21,802 nt of DNA from Burkholderiales bacterium (GCA_030834045.1 JAURFZ010000007.1:1-21802), one strand, 5' to 3'; numbered from the stretch's first letter, positions 1 to 8,233 are shown. Program-made: numbers and translations. The notes: generated from the letters alone by a model not told the origin.

Positions 1-459
1 AGCGGCAAGCACGCTCTCGGCATGTCCGGGAACCTTGACTGCACGCCATACGGAACGAACCATACCTTGGCTGTCCACCAGAAAAGTGCTGCGTTCGATA
101 CCGCGAACAGGCTTGCCATACATCGACTTCTCTTTGATGACATGAAAGGCTAGGCACAGGCTTTCCTGGGGGTCCGCGGCCAAGGCAAAACTAAGGCTGT
201 GTTTTGCAATAAAACGCTCGTGGCTTTTGAGGCTGTCACGGGAGACCCCAAGCACCTGGGTGTCTGCTTTTAGAAACTCAGCATGAAGGCGGCTGAAGTC
301 GAGCCCTTCGACGGTGCATCCAGGCGTGTCGTCCTTGGGGTAGAAATAAATAACAAGCTGGTGCCCCAGGTAGTGCGAGAGTCGCGCTGCCCCAAGATTG
401 GTCTCAATAGGCAGGTCGGGCACAAGGTCGCCAACTTCGGGAAAGTTCTCACTCGGCAT
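1..459 (-). CDS. bcp: Thioredoxin-dependent peroxiredoxin, PrxQ/Bcp family (3' end cut by window edge)
   Basis: The reverse strand from ATG at 459 reads 153 codons without a stop to base 1, so the C-terminus lies outside the window. The protein is a cytosolic thiol peroxidase that reduces H2O2 and organic hydroperoxides using thioredoxin. Visible support: the peroxidatic motif YFYPKDDTPGCT with Cys48, a conserved GVSRDS segment at about residues 71-76, and the MYGKPVRGIERSTFLVD block typical of PrxQ. The resolving cysteine that E. coli Bcp has five residues after the peroxidatic one is absent (Leu53 here). Another cysteine, Cys102 in an SLCLAF segment, is present. The gene begins 7 bases after the stop of the Mth938-domain gene and is probably co-transcribed with it. 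The family call is firm; the mechanistic subtype is inferred. Confidence 0.93.
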   Translation of the reverse strand, partial: MPSENFPEVGDLVPDLPIETNLGAARLSHYLGHQLVIYFYPKDDTPGCTVEGLDFSRLHAEFLKADTQVLGVSRDSLKSHERFIAKHSLSFALAADPQESLCLAFHVIKEKSMYGKPVRGIERSTFLVDSQGMVRSVWRAVKVPGHAESVLAA

Positions 460-466
460 GGCTGCT

Positions 467-892
467 TTACTCCTTTACGAGATTGCCTGGTTGCCAATAG
501 GGAGCCTGCGCCCCGGGAAGAAGCGTGGCCAAAACCACGCGACGATTCTCTGATGCCAGCAGATTGAATGTGCGGCAGGCTGCCGCACTTGTCATGAACT
601 CAATTCCGACCGACGCCTCCCGGCAGACATCGGACCAGATGCTTGGGTGGACAAAGACCTGCTGGGTTCCGGTGCCAATTAATAAGATATCGGGCTCGTG
701 ACCAATAAGATCTTGAAAGTGGCTGGGCTGCAGAGACTCTTCGACAGACACAACCCAAGGCTGCGGTGCGAGGGAGCCGCTCAACACAATGGATTCAAAC
801 CACCGCTGGTCGTTCACAGCAATAAAGCCGCCTTCCAGGCCGGTGATTTGGTACCGTGCACTTAGTGAGTCAGGCTGTAGTTTTGCGCCCAT
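467..892 (-). CDS. Mth938-like domain-containing protein (DUF498/COG3737)
   Basis: This is a 141-residue protein of the small Mth938/Xcc1710-like family, whose biochemical role is not established in bacteria (human AAMDC is a relative). The recognisable family pattern is a hydrophobic strand followed by EPDILLIGTGTQQVF at about residues 65-80, then GIEFMTSAAACRTFNLLASENRRVVLATLLPGA at about 96-128; the AACRT(F/Y)N(I/L)L block is the usual hallmark. There is no signal peptide or membrane segment, so it should be cytosolic. It starts at ATG 892, facing away from the aminotransferase gene across a 98-base gap, and is followed after 7 bases by the peroxiredoxin gene. Placement beside a peroxiredoxin recurs, from memory, in Burkholderiales, but no function follows from that. 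Confidence 0.9.
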   Translation of the reverse strand: MGAKLQPDSLSARYQITGLEGGFIAVNDQRWFESIVLSGSLAPQPWVVSVEESLQPSHFQDLIGHEPDILLIGTGTQQVFVHPSIWSDVCREASVGIEFMTSAAACRTFNLLASENRRVVLATLLPGAQAPYWQPGNLVKE

Positions 893-990
893 GAGTCTTG
901 AATCTAGCAGGTTTTTATGAACTTTTGAGCAGGCGCAGACTAGGCTAAAGTTACTGTTTTCCCTAATTCCTTAATAAAACAAAGACCTTC

Positions 991-2211
991 ATGAAGACCT
1001 TTTCTCGTATCCAGCGCCTGCCACCCTATGTTTTCAACATTACGGGCGAGCTCAAGATGGCGGCCCGACGACGTGGAGAGGATATTATTGACATGAGCAT
1101 GGGCAACCCCGACGGGCCCACCCCCGCGCATATTGTTGAGAAGTTGGTGGAGGTTGCCCGTAAAGAGCATACCCATGGGTATTCGGTCTCAAAAGGCATC
1201 CCCAGGCTTCGGAAGGCCATAACGGGCTGGTACAAGAACCGCTATGGGGTTGACCTTGACCCCGATAAAGAGGCCATTGTCACTATTGGCTCGAAGGAGG
1301 GCCTCGCCCACCTCATGCTCGCTACCCTCGACCGTGGTGACACCGTTCTTGTGCCCAACCCCTCCTACCCCATTCATATTTACGGGGCGATCATCGCCGG
1401 AGCAGATATCCGCTCGGTACGAATGACCGGTGAGGTCGATTTTTTTGAAGAGCTTGAGCGGGCCATTCGTGAGTCTCTGCCTCGGCCTAAGATGATGATT
1501 CTTGGCTTTCCCAGTAATCCCACCGCGCAATGCGTCGACCTTCATTTCTTTGAGCGTGTGGTTGCCCTTGCCAAAGAGCATGACATTCTTGTGGTGCACG
1601 ATCTTGCCTATGCCGACATTGGTTTTGATGGCTACAAGGCGCCTTCCATCATGCAGGTTCCCGGAGCGCGCGACGTGGCCGTGGAGTTCTTTACGCTAAG
1701 CAAGTCCTACAACATGGCGGGCTGGCGTATTGGTTTTATGGTGGGCAATTCTGAGCTTGTAAATGCCCTTGCACGAATAAAAAGCTACCACGACTACGGA
1801 ACCTTCACGCCCATTCAGGTAGCGTCCGTCATTGCACTTGAGGGGCCTCAAGAGTGCGTCGAGGAGGTTCGACTTAAGTACCAGCGCCGGCGCGATGTCC
1901 TAGCAAAGGGTCTTATCGAGGCGGGCTGGCCAATCGATATTCCCAAGGCATCTATGTACATCTGGGCACGTATCCCCGCCGATTACCAGGCGATGGGGTC
2001 CTTGGAGTTCGCTAAAAAGCTACTCATTGAGGCCAAGGTTGCAGTCTCACCTGGCATTGGGTTTGGTGACTATGGCGACACCCACGTGCGTTTCGCGCTT
2101 ATAGAAAACGAGCATCGAATTCGACAGGCCGTGCGCGGCATAAAAGAAATGTTTCGAAGGGATGGCCTTCTGGAAGTTCCCAAAGACACAACAGAAGAGG
2201 GGGCAGAATAA
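991..2211 (+). CDS. alaC: PLP-dependent class I/II aminotransferase, AlaC type (glutamate-pyruvate transaminase)
   Basis: The 406-residue cytosolic enzyme probably interconverts pyruvate plus glutamate with alanine plus 2-oxoglutarate. Fold-type I motifs are in order: substrate-loop region MGNPDGPTP (about 37-45), GYSVSKGIPRLR (63-74), SKEGLAHL (101-108), SNPTAQ with Asn176, VVHDLAYADI with Asp204 and Tyr207, the PLP Schiff-base lysine Lys238 in FFTLSKSYNMAGWRIGF, and the carboxylate-binding Arg367 in THVRFAL. The SKSYNMAGWR block and the length match AlaC more closely than AspC. LL-diaminopimelate aminotransferase is a near relative and is not fully excluded. The ribosome binding site is weak (AAAG). 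A possible poor promoter (TTGAGC at 925-930, TAAAGT at 946-951, spacer only 15) lies upstream. The stop overlaps the hom start in TAATG. Confidence 0.93.
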   Translation: MKTFSRIQRLPPYVFNITGELKMAARRRGEDIIDMSMGNPDGPTPAHIVEKLVEVARKEHTHGYSVSKGIPRLRKAITGWYKNRYGVDLDPDKEAIVTIGSKEGLAHLMLATLDRGDTVLVPNPSYPIHIYGAIIAGADIRSVRMTGEVDFFEELERAIRESLPRPKMMILGFPSNPTAQCVDLHFFERVVALAKEHDILVVHDLAYADIGFDGYKAPSIMQVPGARDVAVEFFTLSKSYNMAGWRIGFMVGNSELVNALARIKSYHDYGTFTPIQVASVIALEGPQECVEEVRLKYQRRRDVLAKGLIEAGWPIDIPKASMYIWARIPADYQAMGSLEFAKKLLIEAKVAVSPGIGFGDYGDTHVRFALIENEHRIRQAVRGIKEMFRRDGLLEVPKDTTEEGAE

Positions 2212-3527
2212 TGCCTCAGTCATTACGAGTTGCCCTCGCAGGGCTTGGTACCGTGGGTACCGGCGTTCATACGGTTTTAACCCGAAATGCCGAGATTATT
2301 CAGCAACGCTCAGGCCGCTCTGTTGAGCTTGTAGGGCTTGCAGACCTCGACCTTCAGAAGGCGACGGCACTGAGTCAGGGTCAATGCCCTGTTTTTTCCG
2401 ATGCCCTGGTCATGCTGCGCGAGCTTAAACCCGATGTCGTGGTCGAGCTCATTGGCGGTTATGGCTTTGCCCGTGAATTCGTGCTTGCGGCCATTGGCCA
2501 AGGCTGCTCGGTGGTCACGGCAAATAAGGCCTTGCTGGCCGTCCATGGCCGTGATCTATTCGATCAGGCTCAGAAGGCGGGCGTCACCATTGGATTTGAA
2601 GCGGCTGTTGCGGGGGGCATTCCCATTATTAAGGCGCTGCGTGAGGGCCTTACTGCAAATCGTATTGAATGGGTTGCGGGCATTATCAATGGCACCACCA
2701 ACTTTATTCTCTCCGAGATGCGCGACAAGGCGCTTTCTTTTGAGGAGGCTCTGTCTCAGGCTCAGGCCTTGGGCTATGCCGAGGCCGATCCCACCTTTGA
2801 TATTGAAGGCGTTGATGCGGCCCACAAGATTACCCTCATTGCCTCATTAGCCTTTGGCATGCCCGTTAATTTTCAGGCGGCGCATATTGAAGGCATTTCA
2901 AAGTTGAGCTCGCAAGACATTGCCTATGCCGAGCAACTCGGTTACCGAATAAAGCTTGTTGGGCTGACACGGCGTCGGGAAAATGGGGTCGAACTGCGTG
3001 TGCATCCCACACTGGTTCCTAGCCGTCAGTTGCTTGCCAATGTTGAGGGTGCCATGAATGCGGTGCTCGTTAAAGGTGATGCGGTAGGCCAGACCCTTTA
3101 CTACGGAAAGGGTGCGGGCTCAGAGCCAACGGCCAGCGCGGTTATTGCCGATCTTGTCGACCTTGCGAGGCTTAATGCAAGTTCGGGTCAGACAACCTCG
3201 GTTCCTATGTTGTCCTTCCAGCCCGAGCATCTTCAAGACCTTACCGTCCTTCCAATCGCCGACTGCGAGACAGGTTTTTATATTCGGCTGCGGGTTCTCG
3301 ATCAGCCCGGTGTGCTTGCCGACATTACAAGGGCCTTGGCAGACGGTGGTATCTCCATTGACGCCTTTGTTCAGAGGCCGCCCCAGCATGGTGTGCAAGA
3401 GGCCGAGGTTGTGCTTCTTACCCATCGTTGCATCGAGCGTAACCTTCGCCTTGCCATTTCCAGAATGGTGCAGTTGCCCTCGGTTCTGAATGAACCCATT
3501 ACCTTACGCGTAGAAGACCTTGCCTAG
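2211..3527 (+). CDS. hom: Homoserine dehydrogenase with C-terminal ACT domain
   Basis: This NAD(P)H-dependent enzyme reduces aspartate semialdehyde to homoserine, the branch point to threonine and methionine. The 438 residues carry an N-terminal Rossmann motif GLGTVGTGV (11-19), VVTANKALLA with Lys106, the GFEAAVAGGIPII block with Glu130, GTTNFILSEM (161-170), and the catalytic stretch EADPTFDIEGVDAAHK with Asp198, Asp202 and Lys206. A C-terminal ACT domain (about 356-432, starting FYIRLRVLDQPGVLADIT) indicates feedback control, presumably by threonine. There is no fused aspartokinase, unlike E. coli ThrA. Start ATG 2211 shares one base with the alaC stop and is preceded by an AGAGGGGG ribosome binding site, so translation is probably coupled. 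The thrC start lies 11 bases downstream. Confidence 0.97.
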   Translation: MPQSLRVALAGLGTVGTGVHTVLTRNAEIIQQRSGRSVELVGLADLDLQKATALSQGQCPVFSDALVMLRELKPDVVVELIGGYGFAREFVLAAIGQGCSVVTANKALLAVHGRDLFDQAQKAGVTIGFEAAVAGGIPIIKALREGLTANRIEWVAGIINGTTNFILSEMRDKALSFEEALSQAQALGYAEADPTFDIEGVDAAHKITLIASLAFGMPVNFQAAHIEGISKLSSQDIAYAEQLGYRIKLVGLTRRRENGVELRVHPTLVPSRQLLANVEGAMNAVLVKGDAVGQTLYYGKGAGSEPTASAVIADLVDLARLNASSGQTTSVPMLSFQPEHLQDLTVLPIADCETGFYIRLRVLDQPGVLADITRALADGGISIDAFVQRPPQHGVQEAEVVLLTHRCIERNLRLAISRMVQLPSVLNEPITLRVEDLA

Positions 3528-3538
3528 GATTTAACCTT

Positions 3539-4987
3539 ATGACGATGCAGTATGTATCGACCCGCAGCCCGAGTGCGATGGGGTCCTTCACCGACATTCT
3601 TCTAGAGGGCCTTGCTCATGATGGCGGGCTTGCTTTTCCGCAGGCCATACCCCAATGGTCGGCTGAGGCCATTCAGTCGCTCAGTCAGCTGACCTATCCG
3701 CAGCTTGCGGCCAGGGTTGTGCATGCCTTTGCCGATGACCTAAGCCTTGAAACGTTGCAGAGTCTTGCCGCAAACGCCTACACCGAGGAGAAGTTTGGGC
3801 ATCCCGCCATTGCGCCTCTTACTGTTCTGCAAGAGGCTGCGCACAGTCGGCTTGCCCTGCTTGAGCTCTCCAACGGGCCCACCATGGCTTTTAAAGATAT
3901 GGCGATGCAGCTCTTGGGCCAGCTCTTTGAGTATCAGCTTAAGCAAAAGGGTCAGACCCTCAACATCCTTGGAGCAACCTCGGGCGACACCGGCAGCTCC
4001 GCCGAGTACGCTATGCGCGACAAGCAGTCCATTTCAGTCTTCATGCTCTCGCCCGAAGGGCGTATGAGCCAGTTCCAGAAGGCGCAGATGTACTGCCTGC
4101 AAGAGCCGCATATTCACAACCTAACGGTCAAGGGTTCTTTTGACGACTGCCAAGACATGGTGAAGGCCGTCTCGGCCGACCTGGCGTTTAAGTCGAGCAT
4201 GCGCATTGGGACGGTCAACTCGATCAACTGGGCACGCATTACTGCCCAGGTGGTCTATTACTTCACCGGCTATTTTCAGGCCGTGAACGCCTTCGGGCTT
4301 CGCTATGGCGACCTGGTTGATTTCTGCGTACCTTCGGGTAACTTTGGAAACGTCTTGTCGGGTCATGTGGCCAGGTCCATGGGCCTTCCCATTGGGCAGC
4401 TTGTCGTAGCAACCAATGAGAACAACGTACTTGATGAGTTTTTCCGAACAGGTCGTTATCGACCGCGAAAAAGTGCGGAGACCTTCATCACCTCAAGCCC
4501 ATCGATGGACATTTCGAAGGCCTCGAACTTTGAGCGTTATGTTTTCGATCTGGTTGGTCGTGACCCTCAGAGGCTTGCCAGCCTCTGGTCGGAGCTTGCA
4601 AGCCAGGGAGAGTTTCATCTAGCAGGGACGTCGGCCTGGTCGGGCATTGCCCAAACGGGTCTGGTCTCGGGGGCAAGCCATCATGCTGCCCGGATTGAGA
4701 CTATCCGTAAGCTTCACGACCGTTTTAATCGTATGGTCGACCCGCATACGGCCGACGGCCTTTTTGTGGCCCAGCAGTTTCTTCGTCCACCGGTCCCCAT
4801 GGTCTGTCTGGAAACCGCCTTGCCTGTTAAGTTCGAGGAGGTCATTCTTGAGGCCTTAGACAAGCCCGTTCCCAAGTCAGCCGAGCTTCAGGCCATGGAG
4901 CGCCGTCCGCAGCGCACCGAGCCTATGGGTCAGGACGTTGAGGCCCTCAAGGGATTCATTCGCCAGCATGCCCTGGTAGCCTCTTAA
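3539..4987 (+). CDS. thrC: Threonine synthase
   Basis: This PLP enzyme converts O-phosphohomoserine to threonine, the last step of threonine synthesis. It is 482 residues long, the length of the long bacterial/fungal-type threonine synthases. Seen in order: N-terminal MQYVSTRS, GLAHDGGLAFP (24-34), the PLP lysine Lys119 in GPTMAFKDMAMQ, the phosphate-binding loop GATSGDTGSSAEYA (145-158), SINWARI and VPSGNFGNVLSGHVA in the second half. I chose ATG 3539 because an AGGA sequence overlapping the hom stop sits 8 bases upstream; an in-frame ATG at 3545 is the alternative and would give MQYVSTRS as the N-terminus. It follows hom directly, as expected of a threonine operon, and is followed 12 bases later by moeA. 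No thrB homoserine kinase is in the window. Confidence 0.97.
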   Translation: MTMQYVSTRSPSAMGSFTDILLEGLAHDGGLAFPQAIPQWSAEAIQSLSQLTYPQLAARVVHAFADDLSLETLQSLAANAYTEEKFGHPAIAPLTVLQEAAHSRLALLELSNGPTMAFKDMAMQLLGQLFEYQLKQKGQTLNILGATSGDTGSSAEYAMRDKQSISVFMLSPEGRMSQFQKAQMYCLQEPHIHNLTVKGSFDDCQDMVKAVSADLAFKSSMRIGTVNSINWARITAQVVYYFTGYFQAVNAFGLRYGDLVDFCVPSGNFGNVLSGHVARSMGLPIGQLVVATNENNVLDEFFRTGRYRPRKSAETFITSSPSMDISKASNFERYVFDLVGRDPQRLASLWSELASQGEFHLAGTSAWSGIAQTGLVSGASHHAARIETIRKLHDRFNRMVDPHTADGLFVAQQFLRPPVPMVCLETALPVKFEEVILEALDKPVPKSAELQAMERRPQRTEPMGQDVEALKGFIRQHALVAS

Positions 4988-4999
4988 GGCGGGGCGGAC

Positions 5000-6196
5000 G
5001 TGACTCCTGTTGCCGAGGCGCTTGAACAGATACTTGCTGAGATTGGCTTTGTTGCGGGCACCGAGTATGTCGAAGTCAGCCAGGCGTCGGGAAGGGTGCT
5101 TGCCTCAAACCCAGTATCTCCAATGGCTGTGCCTGCCTTTGCCAACAGCCAGATGGACGGCTACGCAGGACGCTTTGATGACTTTCAGTCCCACTCGTTT
5201 TTGCCTGTGGCCATGCGGATCCCGGCGGGCTCGAGTCCCGCTACGCTTGCCCCCGGGGCTTTGGCGCGAATTTTTACGGGTGCCCCCATTCCTGCTGGGG
5301 CCGATACGGTTGTGATGCAAGAAGACATGCAGACCGAGCAGCGTGAAAGCCAGCTTTTTGCCCGGCCCGTAAAGCCGCCTGAGGCAAGGGGGCAGTTCGT
5401 AAGGCAATCAGGGGCCGATCTGCAACCGGGTCAGCGTCTCTTTGAGTCGGGCCACCGGCTGAGTTCGGCCGATGTCGGGCTTTTAGCCTCCATAGGAATT
5501 GGGCAGGTTCATGTCACTTGTCGCCCGCGTGTCGCCCTTTTTTCCACCGGAGATGAGCTCGTTCAGCCCGGAGAAGAGCCTCAGCCAGGGCAAATTTTCG
5601 ACAGCAATCGACCCATGATGCGCGCATGGTTTCGTCATCTCGGGCTGCAGGTGACCGACCTTGGGTGTCTGCAAGACAAGGCCGAGCTCACCCGAGAAGC
5701 ACTGGCAGAGGCCAGCGAAAGCCACGACCTGGTTCTCACCTGCGGCGGTGTCTCGGTGGGCGAGGAAGACCATGTCAAGGCGGCAGTCAGTGCGCTTGGG
5801 CGGCTTAGCCTGTGGAAGCTTGCGATGAAGCCCGGTAAACCTTTTGCTTTTGGTCAGATCGGAGACTGTTACTTCGTCGGCCTTCCAGGCAATCCTGTCT
5901 CAGCCTGGGTCACTTTTTTTGTACTCGGGCAGCTTATTGTTCGGCGGCTGGAAGGTGAACGCGCGCCCACGCAACTAAAGGTTAGGCTACCGGCAGGCTT
6001 TCACTGGCCCAGGCCTGATTCGCGCGAGGAGTTTCTTCGGGGAGGCATTGACCTTCAGGGCCATCTGCAGATCCATGCGCGGCAAGACTCTCATATTCTC
6101 TCGTCCTTGGCGCAATCCCATGGTCTGGTGCGAGTGCCTGCAGGCACATGCGTTGCGCCAGGCGATCTGCTTGATTTTTTCCCCTACCGTTTCTAG
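5000..6196 (+). CDS. moeA: Molybdopterin molybdenumtransferase MoeA
   Basis: MoeA inserts molybdate into adenylylated molybdopterin to give molybdenum cofactor in the cytosol. The 398-residue protein shows the substrate-loop motif NSQMDGYAG (49-57, with Asp53), the TGAPIPAGADTVV block (93-105), a GAD acidic site near 138-140, the MoCF-binding domain from about 175 (RVALFSTGDELVQPG, FDSNRPM), the TCGGVSVGEEDHVK motif (247-260), and MKPGKPFAFG and GLPGNPVSAW. All the usual MoeA catalytic blocks are present. The start is GTG at 5000, 12 bases after the thrC stop, with a GGCGGGG stretch upstream as a possible ribosome binding site. It is the first of three Moco genes on this strand. Confidence 0.95.
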   Translation: MTPVAEALEQILAEIGFVAGTEYVEVSQASGRVLASNPVSPMAVPAFANSQMDGYAGRFDDFQSHSFLPVAMRIPAGSSPATLAPGALARIFTGAPIPAGADTVVMQEDMQTEQRESQLFARPVKPPEARGQFVRQSGADLQPGQRLFESGHRLSSADVGLLASIGIGQVHVTCRPRVALFSTGDELVQPGEEPQPGQIFDSNRPMMRAWFRHLGLQVTDLGCLQDKAELTREALAEASESHDLVLTCGGVSVGEEDHVKAAVSALGRLSLWKLAMKPGKPFAFGQIGDCYFVGLPGNPVSAWVTFFVLGQLIVRRLEGERAPTQLKVRLPAGFHWPRPDSREEFLRGGIDLQGHLQIHARQDSHILSSLAQSHGLVRVPAGTCVAPGDLLDFFPYRF

Positions 6197-6241
6197 TCTT
6201 CGCTTCCTACTTACCCACTTAATTGCTACATTAAGGCTCTT

Positions 6242-6502
6242 ATGTCTCATCTCATCGAACTTAAGTTCTTTGCCTCTATCCGAGAGCAGCTTGGCCTGGC
6301 GGAGCAGACGTTTGAGCTGGCCGAGCCTTGCTCGGTTGGCGTTATTCGTTTAGAACTTGCGGCCAGGGGCGGGGCATGGGAGCAGTCTTTGGGACCTCAG
6401 CAACGCGTGCTTGCCGCAGTCAATCAAGAGGTTGTCGATGACCAGACCTTGGTTCAGCCCGGCGATGAGCTTGCATTCTTTCCGCCGGTCACGGGAGGCT
6501 AG
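6242..6502 (+). CDS. moaD: Molybdopterin synthase small subunit MoaD
   Basis: The 86-residue ubiquitin-like sulfur carrier is the small subunit of molybdopterin synthase. Its C-terminal Gly-Gly carries the thiocarboxylate used to convert cyclic pyranopterin monophosphate to molybdopterin. Seen: N-terminal beta strand IELKFFASIREQLGL, VNQEVVDDQTLVQPGDELAFFPPVTGG at the end, with the diagnostic terminal TGG. Start ATG 6242 has an AAGG eight bases upstream. There is a 45-base gap after moeA, and moaE begins 12 bases after the stop, so moaD and moaE are almost certainly co-translated as the two synthase subunits. Confidence 0.96.
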   Translation: MSHLIELKFFASIREQLGLAEQTFELAEPCSVGVIRLELAARGGAWEQSLGPQQRVLAAVNQEVVDDQTLVQPGDELAFFPPVTGG

Positions 6503-6513
6503 AGAAAAAAACC

Positions 6514-7029
6514 ATGCCCGTTGCCTCTTCACCAGAAAATGCCGTGAATGCCCCTAGGCTGAAGGTCTGCATCCAGACCGAGCCCTTTGACCCTGGGCAG
6601 GCCCTGCATGCACTGCGCTGCAATCAGAGTGGCGAGCTCGATCCATCCATTGGGGCGGTGGCGAGTTTTATTGGCCTGGTTCGTGAGTTTAATGAGGGCG
6701 ATGATGTAACAACCCTTGAACTCGAACACTACCCTGGTATGACCGAGAAGGTTATTGAAGGCATTCTCGATCAGGCGCTTGAGCGCTGGCCGCTTCATGC
6801 GGTTCATGTTGTTCACCGTGTTGGCCCACTGGCGCCCACCGATTTAATTGTCTGGGTGGGCGCCGCAAGTGCGCATCGTGAGGCGGCCTTGCAGGCCTGC
6901 GCATTCGTGATGGATTTTCTAAAAACCAATGCGCCCTTTTGGAAGAAAGAGCGCAAGGCCGATGGCAAGGCGCGTTGGGTAAGCGACCGCGCGTCGGACT
7001 ACCTGGCGGCCGATCGTTGGAAGACATAG
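6514..7029 (+). CDS. moaE: Molybdopterin synthase catalytic subunit MoaE
   Basis: MoaE is the large subunit of molybdopterin synthase and transfers MoaD-borne sulfur to precursor Z. Seen: the VCIQTEPFDPGQ start of the fold at about residue 18, GAVASFIGLVREFN (47-60), LELEHYPGMTEK (68-79), HRVGPLAPTD (101-110), and the active-site block KTNAPFWKKERKADGKARWV with Lys144, Lys145 and Lys152. At 171 residues it is somewhat longer than E. coli MoaE, because of an unconserved N-terminal extension of about 15 residues; no better internal ATG exists near the fold start. The last 31 bases overlap the 3' end of the convergent folA-mocA fusion gene on the other strand. Confidence 0.96.
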   Translation: MPVASSPENAVNAPRLKVCIQTEPFDPGQALHALRCNQSGELDPSIGAVASFIGLVREFNEGDDVTTLELEHYPGMTEKVIEGILDQALERWPLHAVHVVHRVGPLAPTDLIVWVGAASAHREAALQACAFVMDFLKTNAPFWKKERKADGKARWVSDRASDYLAADRWKT

Positions 7030-8228
7030 CCTAGAGGCATTGTCAGCCTCTTTCGTTCCTTCTGGCCTGCATTGAAGGCCTTAAGATCGTCTTCCGAATC
7101 AATGTCAACAAAGAACCCAGGCCGTGTTGTTGGAAACGCCAAGGCTTTGCCGGGATTGGCCTGACGCCAGTCTTTGCCAAGCATGGCTTGCTTCTGAGAG
7201 ACAAACCAGTCTCGAAGCGCTGGAGTAACGATTACAGGGTTACCCGGTTCGCCCTTTGGCGTCTCAGGGTAGACCATGTCCACACCCGCCTCGCGCTTGC
7301 GAAAGGCACAAATAAGACGGCGTAGGTCTTCTTTGTCGAGCAAGGGTTGGTCACCCAGGCAGACCAGATAGCCGTCAAGGTCCTGACCAAGCTGCGTCAG
7401 CCCAAGCTGTTGGCTTCTTGCCTGCCCGGCGCTGGGCTCCGGATTTTCAACATGTTGCACCTTAAGTCCATCAACCAGAGGCACCAGGGCACCGGCATGT
7501 CCGCCGTGCACTAAGCAGACTTGGTCTATCCCTACCGAAAGAAGTGCTTTGACAGTCTGGCTTAGGATGGAACCCTGTTGGTTCTCCAGCAACGCCTTGG
7601 GCTGACCGTGAAACCGAGATGCAAGCCCTGCCACAAGTACCGCGGCCCCAAGCTTAATGTTGACCTTGGGTTTGGAGTAACGCAGAAAACGGTACCGCAG
7701 GCCTGAGGCCTTGCTGACCTGCCAGTCACCCGCCTTGCAGTTTGGGAGGCGGGTGTTTTCCCAACCCTTGGGACCCCAGCCTGGCAGGAAGGCATCGCCC
7801 TCGGGCTCGAGCTCAACCTCGGTAAGCTCGGCAGTATCGGCCATGGCCTGCGTGGCGGTGTAAAGCTCCGCTCCGCCGATCACGAAGAGCGTGTCTGCAA
7901 GCCGGTTGTTGGCAACCCTTATTGCCTCTTCAATACTCAGCACGGGCTGCACCTGGTGTGCATGCTCAGGCTGGGGTTGCCAGCTTGTGTTGCGGCTAAG
8001 AACCAGGTGGTGCCTGCCAGGAAGCGGCCGGCCAAGCCTTTTAACGATGGACTCATAGGTCTTGCGCCCAAGCAGAAGAGTGCCTTCCCGGGTCACAGAC
8101 TTAAAGTGCTGCAGGTCTTCGGGTAGGTGCCAGGGCAGGTCGTTATGGCGGCCAATGCACCCATTCGTCGCAACCGCGGCTACAAATACAAGCCGTGGCT
8201 GATCGCAGGGATGGCGATTCGGTTGCAT
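6999..8228 (-). CDS. Fusion: dihydrofolate reductase (FolA) + MocA-like molybdopterin nucleotidyltransferase
   Basis: A single 409-residue frame holds two complete domains. Residues about 11-185 are dihydrofolate reductase, which makes tetrahydrofolate with NADPH: VAAVATNGCIGRHNDLPWHLPEDL with catalytic Asp38, GRKTYESI (54-61), LPGRHHLVLSRN, VIGGAELYTATQ (117-127) and the terminal YRFLRYSK. Residues about 192-390 are a MobA-like NTP transferase of the MocA kind: GAAVLVAGLASRF-HGQPKALL (194-214), PSAGQARSQQLGL, CLGDQPLL (290-297) with the metal-binding Asp293, GEPGNPVIV, and PGFFVDIDSEDDL near the end. The linker is only about eight residues and holds no ATG, GTG or TTG, so two separate genes are hard to draw. 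The gene starts 5 bases after thyA stops, matching the usual thyA-folA pairing. The second domain fits the convergent moeA-moaD-moaE genes. CTP rather than GTP specificity is inferred from the VAG rather than AGG motif. Confidence 0.88.
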   Translation of the reverse strand: MQPNRHPCDQPRLVFVAAVATNGCIGRHNDLPWHLPEDLQHFKSVTREGTLLLGRKTYESIVKRLGRPLPGRHHLVLSRNTSWQPQPEHAHQVQPVLSIEEAIRVANNRLADTLFVIGGAELYTATQAMADTAELTEVELEPEGDAFLPGWGPKGWENTRLPNCKAGDWQVSKASGLRYRFLRYSKPKVNIKLGAAVLVAGLASRFHGQPKALLENQQGSILSQTVKALLSVGIDQVCLVHGGHAGALVPLVDGLKVQHVENPEPSAGQARSQQLGLTQLGQDLDGYLVCLGDQPLLDKEDLRRLICAFRKREAGVDMVYPETPKGEPGNPVIVTPALRDWFVSQKQAMLGKDWRQANPGKALAFPTTRPGFFVDIDSEDDLKAFNAGQKERKRLTMPLGYVFQRSAAR

Positions 8229-8233
8229 GGCGC

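Noticed and set aside
991..2211. LL-diaminopimelate aminotransferase (DapL) for the first aminotransferase
   Set aside because: The SKSYNMAGWR block and link to hom/thrC fit AlaC of proteobacteria better; lysine synthesis in this group normally uses the succinylase route.
7562..7816. 84-residue minus-strand frame across the FolA/MocA junction, considered as evidence for a frameshift splitting the two genes
   Set aside because: It has no domain resemblance, while the main frame runs through both domains with intact motifs and a sensible linker.
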